Shown piece by piece: positions 55,435-63,872 of a DNA stretch of 64,000 nt. Made by a program: the position numbers and the translations under genes. The stretch is from Rhodospirillaceae bacterium. GTDB lineage: Bacteria; Pseudomonadota; Alphaproteobacteria; Rhodospirillales; Rhodospirillaceae. The notes beneath the pieces were generated by a model that did no database searches, was not told where the DNA came from, and worked only from the letters and a program-made list of their open reading frames with translations. How positions within the stretch are numbered: position 1 is the first letter of the stretch; every line of letters begins with the position of its first letter. The DNA is taken from contig CANJRD010000003.1 of NCBI GenBank assembly GCA_947476695.1, forward strand, positions 266,449 to 330,448, given 5' to 3'.

Positions 55435-55749
55435 TTACGCGGCGTCGAGATAGGCAAAAGCATCAACGGTGACAACGAGAAGTCCATTGCTGACGCCCCA
55501 CGTCAGGCGGCGCCAATCGGCATCTGTCGGCAGGCCAACGGCGTTACGCAGACTGGACGGCGATACACCATCGTCTCGGTCCTCGCTTGCATGCGTCTGA
55601 CCGATGCCTTCGATCACAAGGAATTGACCGTAAGCGGAGACCTTGATTTCGGCCTGAGTCAGGCCGTGCAGGTCAACCGTCAAGCAATAGCCTGTATCGG
55701 TTTCGGTGAAGCAGACGTCACGGCCGGGGCTTAGGTAGCTGATCGACAT
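55435..55749 (-). CDS. small Hsp20/alpha-crystallin-like protein
   Basis: The 104-residue protein is shorter than usual Hsp20 proteins (about 130-180). DVCFTETDTGYCLTVDLHGL, then KVSAYGQFLVIEGIG, resemble the beta-strands of an alpha-crystallin domain, and WGVSNGLLVVTVDAF resembles the conserved NGVL-type region. The C-terminal IxI tail is not evident. Start 55749 is favoured by AGGAGAAGG upstream, and an in-frame start exists at 55821. It may be a holdase-like protein, but the match is moderate and it could be a diverged domain protein. Confidence 0.6.
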   Translation of the reverse strand: MSISYLSPGRDVCFTETDTGYCLTVDLHGLTQAEIKVSAYGQFLVIEGIGQTHASEDRDDGVSPSSLRNAVGLPTDADWRRLTWGVSNGLLVVTVDAFAYLDAA

Positions 55750-55839
55750 GGAGCCTTCTCCTGCAAGTAATGACGGAGAAGTACCCCATGCCGGCACGGA
55801 CCAGTTGACCAGGGTCAACATCGCCGTAAGGAGATTCCC

Positions 55840-57438
55840 TTACTTCTTGGGCTTGAGCGCCGGTGTTGTCTTCGGCGGGATGCGGTGGTGCGTCGCCTGT
55901 TCGTAGGAATAGGCCAGTTTCAGCAGTGTGGGTTCGCTGTAGGACGGGCCGAAGAAGGTGATGCCTACCGGCAGGCCGTCATCGGTGAAGCCGGACGGCA
56001 CAGCGACCGACGCCGCGTGGATCAGGAACGTGTTCAGATGCGGCGAGCCCTTCTGGTTCACGTACGGTGGCGCGATGCCGTCCTTGATCAGGGTCGGCGT
56101 GTGCTCGTTGGTCTTGTGGACGATGGCATCCAGATTGTTGTCAGCCATGATCTTCTGGATCGCGATGGCTAACCGGTCACGCGCGATGACGTATTGCGCA
56201 TAGCGGCTTTCCGGCGTGCCGGTCGGCTGCGTCGTGCGTTGCGAGGCCATGTATTGGGCGCGCTTAACGCGGATCGATTTCGGGTAATCCGGGTCTGCCT
56301 CAAGGTCCTTCATCGAGTGGTACTGCGAATTCGGATTGCGCGCGAAGTAGACGCTCGCGCTGTCGTCGGCGGGATTGCCGACGCGTGTGGCCAGCGCTTC
56401 GTTCAAGTTGGGGATTTCGATCTCGACCGTCGTTGCGCCGGCGGCACGCAGTTCGCCAACAGCTCTGTCGAACAATACGCTCACACGCTTGAAGTCGTCA
56501 GAACTCGGATCGGTCTGATCGCCTTGCGGGGTCCGCAGGATGCCGATGCGCGCGCCCTTTAGACCATCCTTATCGAGAGACTTCGTGTAGCTCTCAGGAA
56601 TATGCCCACGACCGAGCGCCGAGATCGGATCTTCGGCGTCGTAGCCCACCATCACGTCGAGTAGCTTCGCCATGTCAGTGACGGTCTTGCCCATCGGGCC
56701 GAGCTGACCGACCGGCGACGGGAAGCCGTCCCACATGCCGCCGCGCGGCACGAGGCCCGGACTTGGACGCATGCCGACGACACTGTTCCACGCCGACGGA
56801 CGACGGATGGAGGCGAAGCCTTCTTCCGCAACGGCGATCGTGCCGAAGTTGGCGCTGACGCCGACGCCCGGACCGCCCGAGGAACCGCCGACAGTGCGCT
56901 TCAGGTCGTAAGCGTTATGCGTCTCGCCGAACAGCGAACCGAACGTGTCGCCGCCACCGCCCTCACCCAGCGTCATCTTTGCGATGATGATGCCGCCGGC
57001 CTTCTTCACGCGGACAACAGCCGTCGCGTCCTTGGTCGGCACATAGTCCTTCATCGACAACGAGCCGAGTGTCGTCGGCAGACCGCCAACGTCGACCTGG
57101 TCCTTGATCAGGACGCCGACGCCATGCAGCGGGCCTACAAACTGGCCGGTACGCGCGAACGCGGCATCGACAGCGTCGGCCTCTTCGAGCGCCTTGGGAT
57201 TGACGGTGATGACGGAATTGATCTTAGGGCCGCCTTTATCGAACGCAGCGATACGGTCGAGATACATCTGCGTCACTTGGTGCGCGGTCACGCGACGATC
57301 GCGGATGGCTTGCTGGATGTCGGCGATGCTCGCCTCGTAGACATTGAACGGCGCTGGTTTCGTGTCCGCGGCCTGTACCGCAACGCTGCTGGTCAACATC
57401 GTGACCGACAGCAGGACCGTTCGAGCAAACATACGCAT
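55840..57438 (-). CDS. secreted amidase (amidase signature family)
   Basis: The 532-residue protein is an amidase-signature enzyme with the Ser-cisSer-Lys triad: Lys112 (LIKDQVDV), a serine at 186-187 (VGGSSGGPG), and nucleophile Ser210 (EEGFASIRRP). A Sec signal (RTVLLSVTMLTSSVAVQAAD) is present, so it acts in the periplasm or outside. Such exported amidases hydrolyse aromatic or aliphatic amides. It has PTRGGSSGG-like changes: the usual TDTGGSIR is here AEEGFASIR, an unusual variant. Start 57438 is chosen over the longer frame. It is divergent from the bicupin gene with about 190 bases between. Confidence 0.88.
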   Translation of the reverse strand: MRMFARTVLLSVTMLTSSVAVQAADTKPAPFNVYEASIADIQQAIRDRRVTAHQVTQMYLDRIAAFDKGGPKINSVITVNPKALEEADAVDAAFARTGQFVGPLHGVGVLIKDQVDVGGLPTTLGSLSMKDYVPTKDATAVVRVKKAGGIIIAKMTLGEGGGGDTFGSLFGETHNAYDLKRTVGGSSGGPGVGVSANFGTIAVAEEGFASIRRPSAWNSVVGMRPSPGLVPRGGMWDGFPSPVGQLGPMGKTVTDMAKLLDVMVGYDAEDPISALGRGHIPESYTKSLDKDGLKGARIGILRTPQGDQTDPSSDDFKRVSVLFDRAVGELRAAGATTVEIEIPNLNEALATRVGNPADDSASVYFARNPNSQYHSMKDLEADPDYPKSIRVKRAQYMASQRTTQPTGTPESRYAQYVIARDRLAIAIQKIMADNNLDAIVHKTNEHTPTLIKDGIAPPYVNQKGSPHLNTFLIHAASVAVPSGFTDDGLPVGITFFGPSYSEPTLLKLAYSYEQATHHRIPPKTTPALKPKK

Positions 57439-57630
57439 GACGCATCCTCCCCCTTGAATTGCAGGAGGAACTCTAACGTTGTCGTGAGTTGGCACAAGCT
57501 GAGACACGCAGCATCACGCTAATGTTGCGATGCAGGTCGGATTTTTCCACTGCGCGGACTAAACGCCGCCGCTTGCGCCCGCTCTGCGTACCGGGCAGCA
57601 TCGCGGCTCATTAACAATGCGGGGAACGCG

Positions 57631-58476
57631 ATGCGTCTGCACCAAGTCATCACATGCGCCGCCCTGCTCGCGACCGCACCGGTTCTTGCCCAGAACGCCC
57701 CGGTAACGCCGAGCAAGTACTACGTCAGCGGCAAGACTGTCGCTGCGGTTCCGTATGCCGCCTGGACAGATGGCAGCGCGACGCGCACCGCGACCGGTGC
57801 CGAGGAAGTCGCGAAGGCGCCGAAAACCGCCGTGAGATATACGCGCAAAGCGGTCGATTGGCCGACCGGTACGGTGAGCCATCTCTACTTCACCAAGACC
57901 GGCGGCGGTGTGCTGCATGAGATCACGAAAGAGAGCCAAGTCTTCGTCGTGAAGGGCGCGATCACCGCTAGTGTCGACGGTACGCCGACGGTGGTGCGCG
58001 CGGGCGACGTCGTGACGTGGCCCAAAGGCGCCCTAACCAGCGCCGAAGGCGGCGAAGACACGGAACTCGTCACCTGGACCGTGCGCAGCATGGTGGAGGC
58101 GCCGAAGCCGACCGTCGTGCGCGGCGCGACCGCGCCCGAAGTGCAACTGCCCGACCCGCAAGCGAAGGTGCTGGTAAAGCGCTTTGTGTTTCCCGGCAAC
58201 TCGATCCGTGAGGCACATATCACCAAGGGCGGCCATACCGAGGACGCCAGCTCGGCGAAGACGGACTCCCTGATCCACTTCCTGTCCGGCCGCATGCGTT
58301 TCCATGAGGCCGACGAAGTGCACGAGGTTGAGGCAGGCGATTTTGTCCGCGAGGTTGCAAGTCTTCATCATCATTGGGAGCCCCTGGAAGACACTCACTT
58401 CCTGACGACCAGCGGCGTCTACGAAGGTTCGGGCCCCATGGACCCCGCGCAGGCAACAGATCGGCCGGCACGTTAG
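57631..58476 (+). CDS. exported bicupin protein (paralogue 2)
   Basis: The 281-residue protein has a Sec signal peptide (residues 1-20, VLAQ) and two cupin barrels. The first (about 65-150) has DWPTGTVSHLYFTKTGGGVL and VFVVKGAITASVDGTP, then AGDVVTWPKGAL. The second (about 180-270) has KRFVFPGNSIREAHITKGGH, DSLIHFLSGRMRFHEADEVH and EAGDFVREVASLHHHWEPL. The histidines of the second barrel are plausible metal ligands. It resembles the cupin protein at 37268-38650 in order and motifs. GGGGAA precedes the ATG. The function is unknown. Confidence 0.85.
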   Translation: MRLHQVITCAALLATAPVLAQNAPVTPSKYYVSGKTVAAVPYAAWTDGSATRTATGAEEVAKAPKTAVRYTRKAVDWPTGTVSHLYFTKTGGGVLHEITKESQVFVVKGAITASVDGTPTVVRAGDVVTWPKGALTSAEGGEDTELVTWTVRSMVEAPKPTVVRGATAPEVQLPDPQAKVLVKRFVFPGNSIREAHITKGGHTEDASSAKTDSLIHFLSGRMRFHEADEVHEVEAGDFVREVASLHHHWEPLEDTHFLTTSGVYEGSGPMDPAQATDRPAR

Positions 58477-58577
58477 CGCCATTCCCAAACGTCCTCCGCT
58501 TTGTCCAAAATGTCGGTTGCGGGAAGGTCACGCGCCCCAGACCATTTGTGCGTCACTTTGTGCGTGAGGAACTGTGA

Positions 58578-59753
58578 ATGTCCGCGACAGCATCCGATGA
58601 AGCCCTTGCGATCAAGAACGAGCTGATCGCAAAGGTCATTGCGGTTGGGCCGAAGCTGCGCGAACGCGTGCCGGAAGGCCTGGCGCAGCACAAACTCCCG
58701 ACGCAGAACATCGCCGATCTGGTCGCGACGGGCGCGTTGCGCGCCTGTCTGCCGAAGCGCTGGGGCGGATTCGAACTGCCGTTCGGCGCCCATTCCGACA
58801 TCGCGCTCGAGATCGCGCGCTACGACGGCTCCACCGGCTGGGTTGCCGGTATCATCGGCAGCCACAATTGGTGGCTCGGAAAATTCAACATCGCGGCACA
58901 AGAGGAGATTCTCTCCGGCAATCCCGATGTGTTGGTTGCCGCCGCCTTCGCGTCCAAGCACGGCAGCATGGCGACGCCCGTCGACGGCGGCTATCGCCTG
59001 TCGGGCGAATGGCAGTGGACCAGCGGCGTCGATCACTGCGACTGGTGCGGCCTGATGGCGCCCGTACCGAACGCGGCCACAGCCCTCGACATGCAGATGA
59101 TTGTGCTCAAGCGCGGCGAGTACACGATCAGAGACGTCTGGCATGCGCCGGGCATGAAAGCGACCGGCAGCAACAATGTCGTCGTCGAAGACCTGTTCGT
59201 GCCGGCAAGGCGCGCCACCCGGATCGGCGATCTAAACAACAAGGCTTCGCCTGGCCAGCAGCTCAACGACGGCTGGACCTATCGCCTGCCGATGTTGCAA
59301 GTCTTCGCCTATTCCATCGTAGGGCCAATTCTGGGCTGTGCCCGCGGCGCGCTAGATGCATTCATCGATCAGATGTCGACGCGCAAGGGCCACGATGGCA
59401 CGAAGATGGCAGACCTGCAGAGCCTGCATTTGCGCGTCGCGGAATCTTCCGCCGAACTGGACGCGGCCGAAGCGCTCTATCGCACCGACATCGCTTTCGT
59501 AAACGGTCTCGCGCTGACCAACGGCGATCTGACGCCGCATCATGTGGCGCGCATCGCCCGCAATTGCGGCTTCATTGCGAACCTGTGCAGACGCTCTGGA
59601 TTAAGGCTAGTGGAAGCTTTGGGTGCCACAGGCACCGACGATTCAAACCCGGTTCAGCGTGCGTTCGACGATACCGTGGCCGGGGCGGCGCATCGTTCGC
59701 TGGGCTGGGATTTGTCAGCCAGCAATTTCGGCAGGCTGTTGTTGAACAGCTAG
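58578..59753 (+). CDS. acyl-CoA dehydrogenase-like flavin monooxygenase (HpaB/HsaA group)
   Basis: The 391-residue protein has the acyl-CoA dehydrogenase fold but lacks a clear catalytic glutamate. It contains PKRWGGFELPFGAHSDIALE, GSTGWVAGIIGSHNWWLGKF, GEWQWTSGVDHCDWCGLMAP, and HAPGMKATGSNNVVVEDLFV near residue 194. The C-terminal helical half (YSIVGPILGCARGALDAFI) is of the Acyl-CoA_dh_2 type. The best match is group D flavin-dependent hydroxylases such as HsaA, which use reduced flavin from a partner reductase to hydroxylate aromatic rings. No reductase gene is adjacent. GAGGAA lies before the ATG. Confidence 0.82.
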   Translation: MSATASDEALAIKNELIAKVIAVGPKLRERVPEGLAQHKLPTQNIADLVATGALRACLPKRWGGFELPFGAHSDIALEIARYDGSTGWVAGIIGSHNWWLGKFNIAAQEEILSGNPDVLVAAAFASKHGSMATPVDGGYRLSGEWQWTSGVDHCDWCGLMAPVPNAATALDMQMIVLKRGEYTIRDVWHAPGMKATGSNNVVVEDLFVPARRATRIGDLNNKASPGQQLNDGWTYRLPMLQVFAYSIVGPILGCARGALDAFIDQMSTRKGHDGTKMADLQSLHLRVAESSAELDAAEALYRTDIAFVNGLALTNGDLTPHHVARIARNCGFIANLCRRSGLRLVEALGATGTDDSNPVQRAFDDTVAGAAHRSLGWDLSASNFGRLLLNS

Positions 59754-60274
59754 CCGACCTTGCCCTTGCTGACGTACAGCGCATTGATACCGAGCATCTT
59801 CTTAATGCCTTCGCTGACGTGAACGCATGACAACGTCGCGCCGGAGATGACGATGCCTTCGGCCGGCTCCCACTTGCCGGCGGTGCGGCCGTAGAACTTC
59901 GCCTTCCATTTCTCCTCCGCGATATCGCAGAAGCCTTCTGCGCAGACCAGGATCTCAACGCCTTTGACGTTGTTCTTCTTATCGACGGCGACGAGATACG
60001 TGATGATGTCGTTCAGACCATAAACCTGGTCCATGAACAGCATCTCGCCGTTGCTCGCGCGCCAGGCCTTGAAGTTCGGGCGCAAGAACGGGACCTTGTA
60101 GTCCTGCTTGATGCGTTCCATCTGTTCGGGCTGTAGCGTGAAGTCCGCCGGCGTCAATGTCGCGCCGGGGAAGAGACGCTTTTGCGCCGCGTCCAAAGTC
60201 TGTTGCTCCATGGCGAAGGCCGGCGTCGCAGCACCGATAATCGCGGCGGGAACGAGGAAGAGTTGTGAACGCAT
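59750..60274 (-). CDS. periplasmic FMN-binding domain protein
   Basis: The 174-residue protein has a Sec signal peptide (LVPAAIIGAATPAFA) and an FMN_bind-type domain: YGLNDIITYLVAVDKKNNVK, then GIVISGATLSCVHVSEG. The motif S-G-A-T-L-S (144-149) resembles the site where ApbE attaches FMN covalently, with Ser149 the candidate. Cys111 and Cys116 lie near it. It follows the FAD flavoprotein gene by 119 bases on the same strand. A two-gene flavoprotein-FMN carrier unit is therefore likely. It overlaps the convergent monooxygenase gene by four bases. Confidence 0.78.
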   Translation of the reverse strand: MRSQLFLVPAAIIGAATPAFAMEQQTLDAAQKRLFPGATLTPADFTLQPEQMERIKQDYKVPFLRPNFKAWRASNGEMLFMDQVYGLNDIITYLVAVDKKNNVKGVEILVCAEGFCDIAEEKWKAKFYGRTAGKWEPAEGIVISGATLSCVHVSEGIKKMLGINALYVSKGKVG

Positions 60275-60393
60275 GAGCTTCTCTACGCCTGAAGGACCGC
60301 ACGTGGTCGTACTAAGACTTTGCCCGCGTCAGCAGTACGCTGCAATGGCGCCCGTTCCCGCGCACCGCGTGGTGATACGACGCCATCTCAAGG

Positions 60394-61944
60394 TTAGCCG
60401 AACTTAAGGATCTGGTTGCCGAGCAGTCGTCCGAACGCCAGGGCCGGAGTCACCGCCATGCCGCCGCACAGGGATTGCCCCATGGTCGCGCCGGTGCCGA
60501 TCAGCTCTCCAGCAGCGTAGAGATTTGGGACCGGCTTACCGTCCATCCGGACAACACGAAGTTCGCCATCGACCGCCAAGCCGCCGTAACTCGTCAGATT
60601 CCAACTTTGCAACTGGACCGCATAAAACGGCGCTTTCACGATCGGTCGCGGCATGTGCTCACGACCCAGCGCGTCCTTGCCACTCGCCTGCCCCCGGTTG
60701 TAGTCGGCGACGGTGTCGGACAGGTTCTTCGCATCTAAGCCTGCCTTTTTGGCAAGGTCGGCGATGGTGTCGGCCTTATAGAACATTTCCGTCCCGCTCT
60801 TGAACGCTTCGGCCGTGTCCTCCGGAGTCCAGGGGCCGGCGAACCCGCCGCGCACAAGAACCGGCGCGTTCTTGTAGATCTCATCATCGAACACGACCCA
60901 GCAGCGCTCTTCGGGCTGAACGCGCAACGCCTGCTCATAAGCGTCGTGGCTCGGAATATCTTCGCGAAGGAACCGCTGACCTCGCACGTTGACGAATATC
61001 TCCCAGGGCGCCCGTTCCGGCGGGAAGTGCCGCGCCATCGCACGCATGGGGCTCGGCAATTCGTCGCTCGCAAGCACAGCGCCAAAGATCGGCGTGTGGT
61101 ACTCGCCCCCACGCACGTACCCGCCGGCTTTCACGCCCAGCGTGATGCCCGCGCCCATGCTGAAAGGATAGGTCGCTTGGGTGTAGGTTTTCGCGCCTTC
61201 GATCTGCTGGAACATCGCAGGATTGAACGTGTATCCCCCACACGTGAGAGCGACATAGTGACTGTTATACCTGACGACCTTGCCGTCCTTGTCCTTGGCG
61301 ACAACGCCCGTCACGGTACCGTCCTTCTTTTGAACGAGTTCAGTGACCTCGGTTTGAGTCAGCACCTTCACGCGTCCCGCGGCGACCTGCGGCGCGAGCT
61401 GCGCATTCAGCACTTTTAGAATTGAGCGCCCGCCCTCCGCACCCCAGGCATAGCGCGCACGGCTGTATGGCTCATGCGTGGTGCCGGTCAGCGGATGCTC
61501 GGGACGCGGCGTGAAGCCGTTATCCATCAGCCAGTCGAATACCGGCGCCGCGTTCTCGGTTGCGAGCTTGACGATCACCGGATCAGCGGTGTGTTTGCTG
61601 ATGCGCATGATGTCGTCGTAGTGGTACTGCGGCTTGTCCTCGATGCCCTTGGACTTCTGCAGCTTGGTGCCCGCAGCGCTCATCTGTCCCGAAGACAAAA
61701 AGAGCGTACCGCCCACCTGACCCGCCGCTTCAATGACCAGAACTTTAGCGCCGCGCTGCGCGGCGAAGATGGCCGTCGGAAGGCCGGCGTTGCCACCGCC
61801 AACAACGATCACGTCCCAATTGGTCTTGTCTTGCGCGATCGCGCCACCGGACGTGGCAGCTCCTACGGCGGCAACGCCCGCGCCCATCAAGAACTTGCGT
61901 TTGGTGATCTGTGTCTTGGGGGCCTTCGAGGTTTTGGCGGTCAT
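60394..61944 (-). CDS. exported FAD-binding fumarate reductase-like flavoprotein
   Basis: The 516-residue protein has a Tat-like signal (TKRKFLMGAGVAAVGAATSG) and a Rossmann FAD motif DVIVVGGGNAGLPTAIFAA near residue 44. GQVGGTLFLSSGQMSAAGTK follows, then IFVNVRGQRFLREDIPS near residue 314 and PNLYAAGELIGTGATMGQSL near the C-terminus. This is the FAD_binding_2/fumarate reductase/urocanate reductase pattern. Homologues include flavocytochrome c, ketosteroid dehydrogenase and tricarballylate dehydrogenase. No heme domain is present, and the FMN domain lies in the next gene, so the electron entry may be split. The start at 61944 is preferred to the upstream frame at 62007, which lacks the signal. 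Confidence 0.87.
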   Translation of the reverse strand: MTAKTSKAPKTQITKRKFLMGAGVAAVGAATSGGAIAQDKTNWDVIVVGGGNAGLPTAIFAAQRGAKVLVIEAAGQVGGTLFLSSGQMSAAGTKLQKSKGIEDKPQYHYDDIMRISKHTADPVIVKLATENAAPVFDWLMDNGFTPRPEHPLTGTTHEPYSRARYAWGAEGGRSILKVLNAQLAPQVAAGRVKVLTQTEVTELVQKKDGTVTGVVAKDKDGKVVRYNSHYVALTCGGYTFNPAMFQQIEGAKTYTQATYPFSMGAGITLGVKAGGYVRGGEYHTPIFGAVLASDELPSPMRAMARHFPPERAPWEIFVNVRGQRFLREDIPSHDAYEQALRVQPEERCWVVFDDEIYKNAPVLVRGGFAGPWTPEDTAEAFKSGTEMFYKADTIADLAKKAGLDAKNLSDTVADYNRGQASGKDALGREHMPRPIVKAPFYAVQLQSWNLTSYGGLAVDGELRVVRMDGKPVPNLYAAGELIGTGATMGQSLCGGMAVTPALAFGRLLGNQILKFG

Positions 61945-62060
61945 GGCGCACCTGTTCCGAAGCCTGAGAACTTCAGGAAGGATTAGCCAATTCCCCCGAC
62001 CGCGCAAGGCGCCCTATCCCCGCGCCCGATGCATGAGCGCATGGGTAAGCCTTTGAATAC

Positions 62061-63008
62061 TCACGCATTGAGGAAGGCGCGGATTGCCGCCGGCATCTCG
62101 TCCGGCCCGGCGTTACGCGGGATCAGCATCTTCTTGGCACCGGGCACCAGCCGCGCGGCTTCATCGAGATACTGCGACAGCGGATCGCGCTCCGTGCACA
62201 TGCATAATACCGGCGCGTGCAACTGCGGCAGACGGCTGCGCACGTCGTGCCGGAACACGGCGTGGTACCCGAGATGATACGTCGGCAGTACCTTCAGGAC
62301 GTCGACAACGCCCCGGTTCAAAGCCTCTGCCGAATTGACGGGATTGTTCAACCGATGCGCGGCGTCGTGCGCGTAGTGCGGAAAGAACAAGCTCATGTCG
62401 CGGATGAACTGCCATGCCCAGGCCAACTGACGACCGGCGTCGTCGGCTTGCTGTGGGGGCGCATAGTTCTTGAGAAGGTCGACTTTCAGTTCGTCGCTGA
62501 ACAACGCAACGCCGTTGAATACGAGTTTGCGCACACGCGTCGGCGCGCGCAGCGCCAGTTCGCAGCCGATATGGGTCCCTGTATGCGCGCCGTAGAAGTC
62601 GACCTGACGAATGCCGAGCGCATCGAGAATGCGTACGACGCTTTCGGCGTAGTAAGCGACGTCGGGCGATGCGACAGCGGGCGGCGCCGAGTCACCTGCA
62701 CCTAAGTTATCGGGCGCGATCACGATGCGGTCCTGCGCCAGCGCTTGCATCAGCGGGACCGAGCCCGCCGACGATCCTGGCCCGGCATGCGCCATGTATA
62801 AAGGCAAGTGTGCGGTCTTGCGGGGCTTGCCGCCATTCCAGCCGATGGCGCGGAAATGCACCTGGCCGTCGGAGATGCGGACGAAGCCACGGTCAACCTC
62901 GGTCACTGAAACCGTCGGCGCACTTGCCGCTTGGGCTTCCGCGGCAAGCAAGGCCGGCGCGCCTAATAACACGCTCGACTTCAGCACAGTACGGCGCGCG
63001 AACGTCAT
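62061..63008 (-). CDS. exported alpha/beta hydrolase-fold protein lacking the Ser nucleophile
   Basis: The 315-residue protein has a Tat-like signal (FARRTVLKSSVLLGAPALLA, cut near AQA) and an alpha/beta-hydrolase core. The nucleophile elbow reads G-A-H-T-G (140-144), so the usual serine is His142. The usual catalytic His region reads RNAGPDEMP, with no histidine. It keeps MAHAGPGSS, RIVIAPDNLGAGDS and LCMCTERDPLSQ. Catalysis, if any, must use another mechanism. The frameshifted sibling at 63167 has the same GYHTG. CGGAGA precedes the start at 63008, and an open upstream frame is not credible. It is divergent from that pseudogene. Confidence 0.82.
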   Translation of the reverse strand: MTFARRTVLKSSVLLGAPALLAAEAQAASAPTVSVTEVDRGFVRISDGQVHFRAIGWNGGKPRKTAHLPLYMAHAGPGSSAGSVPLMQALAQDRIVIAPDNLGAGDSAPPAVASPDVAYYAESVVRILDALGIRQVDFYGAHTGTHIGCELALRAPTRVRKLVFNGVALFSDELKVDLLKNYAPPQQADDAGRQLAWAWQFIRDMSLFFPHYAHDAAHRLNNPVNSAEALNRGVVDVLKVLPTYHLGYHAVFRHDVRSRLPQLHAPVLCMCTERDPLSQYLDEAARLVPGAKKMLIPRNAGPDEMPAAIRAFLNA

Positions 63009-63166
63009 GAGATTTTCTCCGGATGTGGGCGCTGCGACGGCAAGTCTAGGCCCGCCCGTCACGTGAGAGCCATGCGAAAACCGACCCTCTGCGCCCTGCG
63101 GGCATTGCGCCCGGCGCAACGCCGCGCGCATCATTACGTCTTCCGACAAATGCCAGGGGGTGAATC

Positions 63167-63872
63167 ATGCGTCACGATCAAGGGATCACACGCCGCGGAG
63201 CCATTGCGCTCGCCGCCGCCGTACCGGCGCTTGCCGCCGGTGCCTCCGCGCACGCCGCCGCGACCGATGTCATACCCGCTTTCAGACGCGCTTATGCCGA
63301 CGGCACCTATGGGCAAGTTCATTATCGTTAAGTCAAACCGGCCCGCGATACAGGCAAGCCGCCGTTTGTCTGCTTGCATGCTAGCCCGCTTTCAAGCGTG
63401 GTCTATGAAAACTGGATCGTGGAGATGGGTCGCGACCGATATACGCTCGCGCCCGACACGCCGGGGTATGGCGGCTCCGATGGTCCGTCCGCGCCGCCGG
63501 AAATCGCGGACTACGCCCGCGCGTTCATCCGCTTTCTCGATGAGATGAAGCTCAAGCGGGTTGATCTCATGGGCTATCACACGGGGTCGATGACAGCGAT
63601 CGAACTCGCGCGGCGCTTCCCGCAGCGCGTCCGCAAGATCGTGATGATCTCCGCGCCGATCTTCACGCCCGAGGAACTCGTCCCGCTGCGTGCGACCATG
63701 GGGCGCAGCGTCACATACGACGCGATGCTGCAAACGACGCTCGACAACTGGCGCCAGGTCGGCAAGGGCATGTTCCGCGATGAGCCGACCGACGACCGCT
63801 ATATCGACATAAGCTTGGATCGGATGCGGCGCTTTCGCAGTGGCGGCTGGGGCTGTACGCCGTCAGCGCCTA
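63167..63872 (+). pseudogene. alpha/beta hydrolase-fold pseudogene interrupted by an IS element
   Basis: The reading frame starts at 63167 with a Tat-like signal (ITRRGAIALAAAVPALAAGA). It has an in-frame TAA at 63329-63331, after VHYR, then continues in the same frame with VKPARDTGKPPFVCLHASPL and DLMGYHTGSMTAIELARRFP. Like the neighbour at 62061-63008, it has a GYHTG elbow. Near 63850 the run GGCTGGGGCTGTACGCC appears to have lost one G: one extra base restores GGWGLYAVSAY. The match to the hydrolase stops at about 63872. The gene is broken by a nonsense codon, a probable frameshift and an insertion. Confidence 0.8.
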
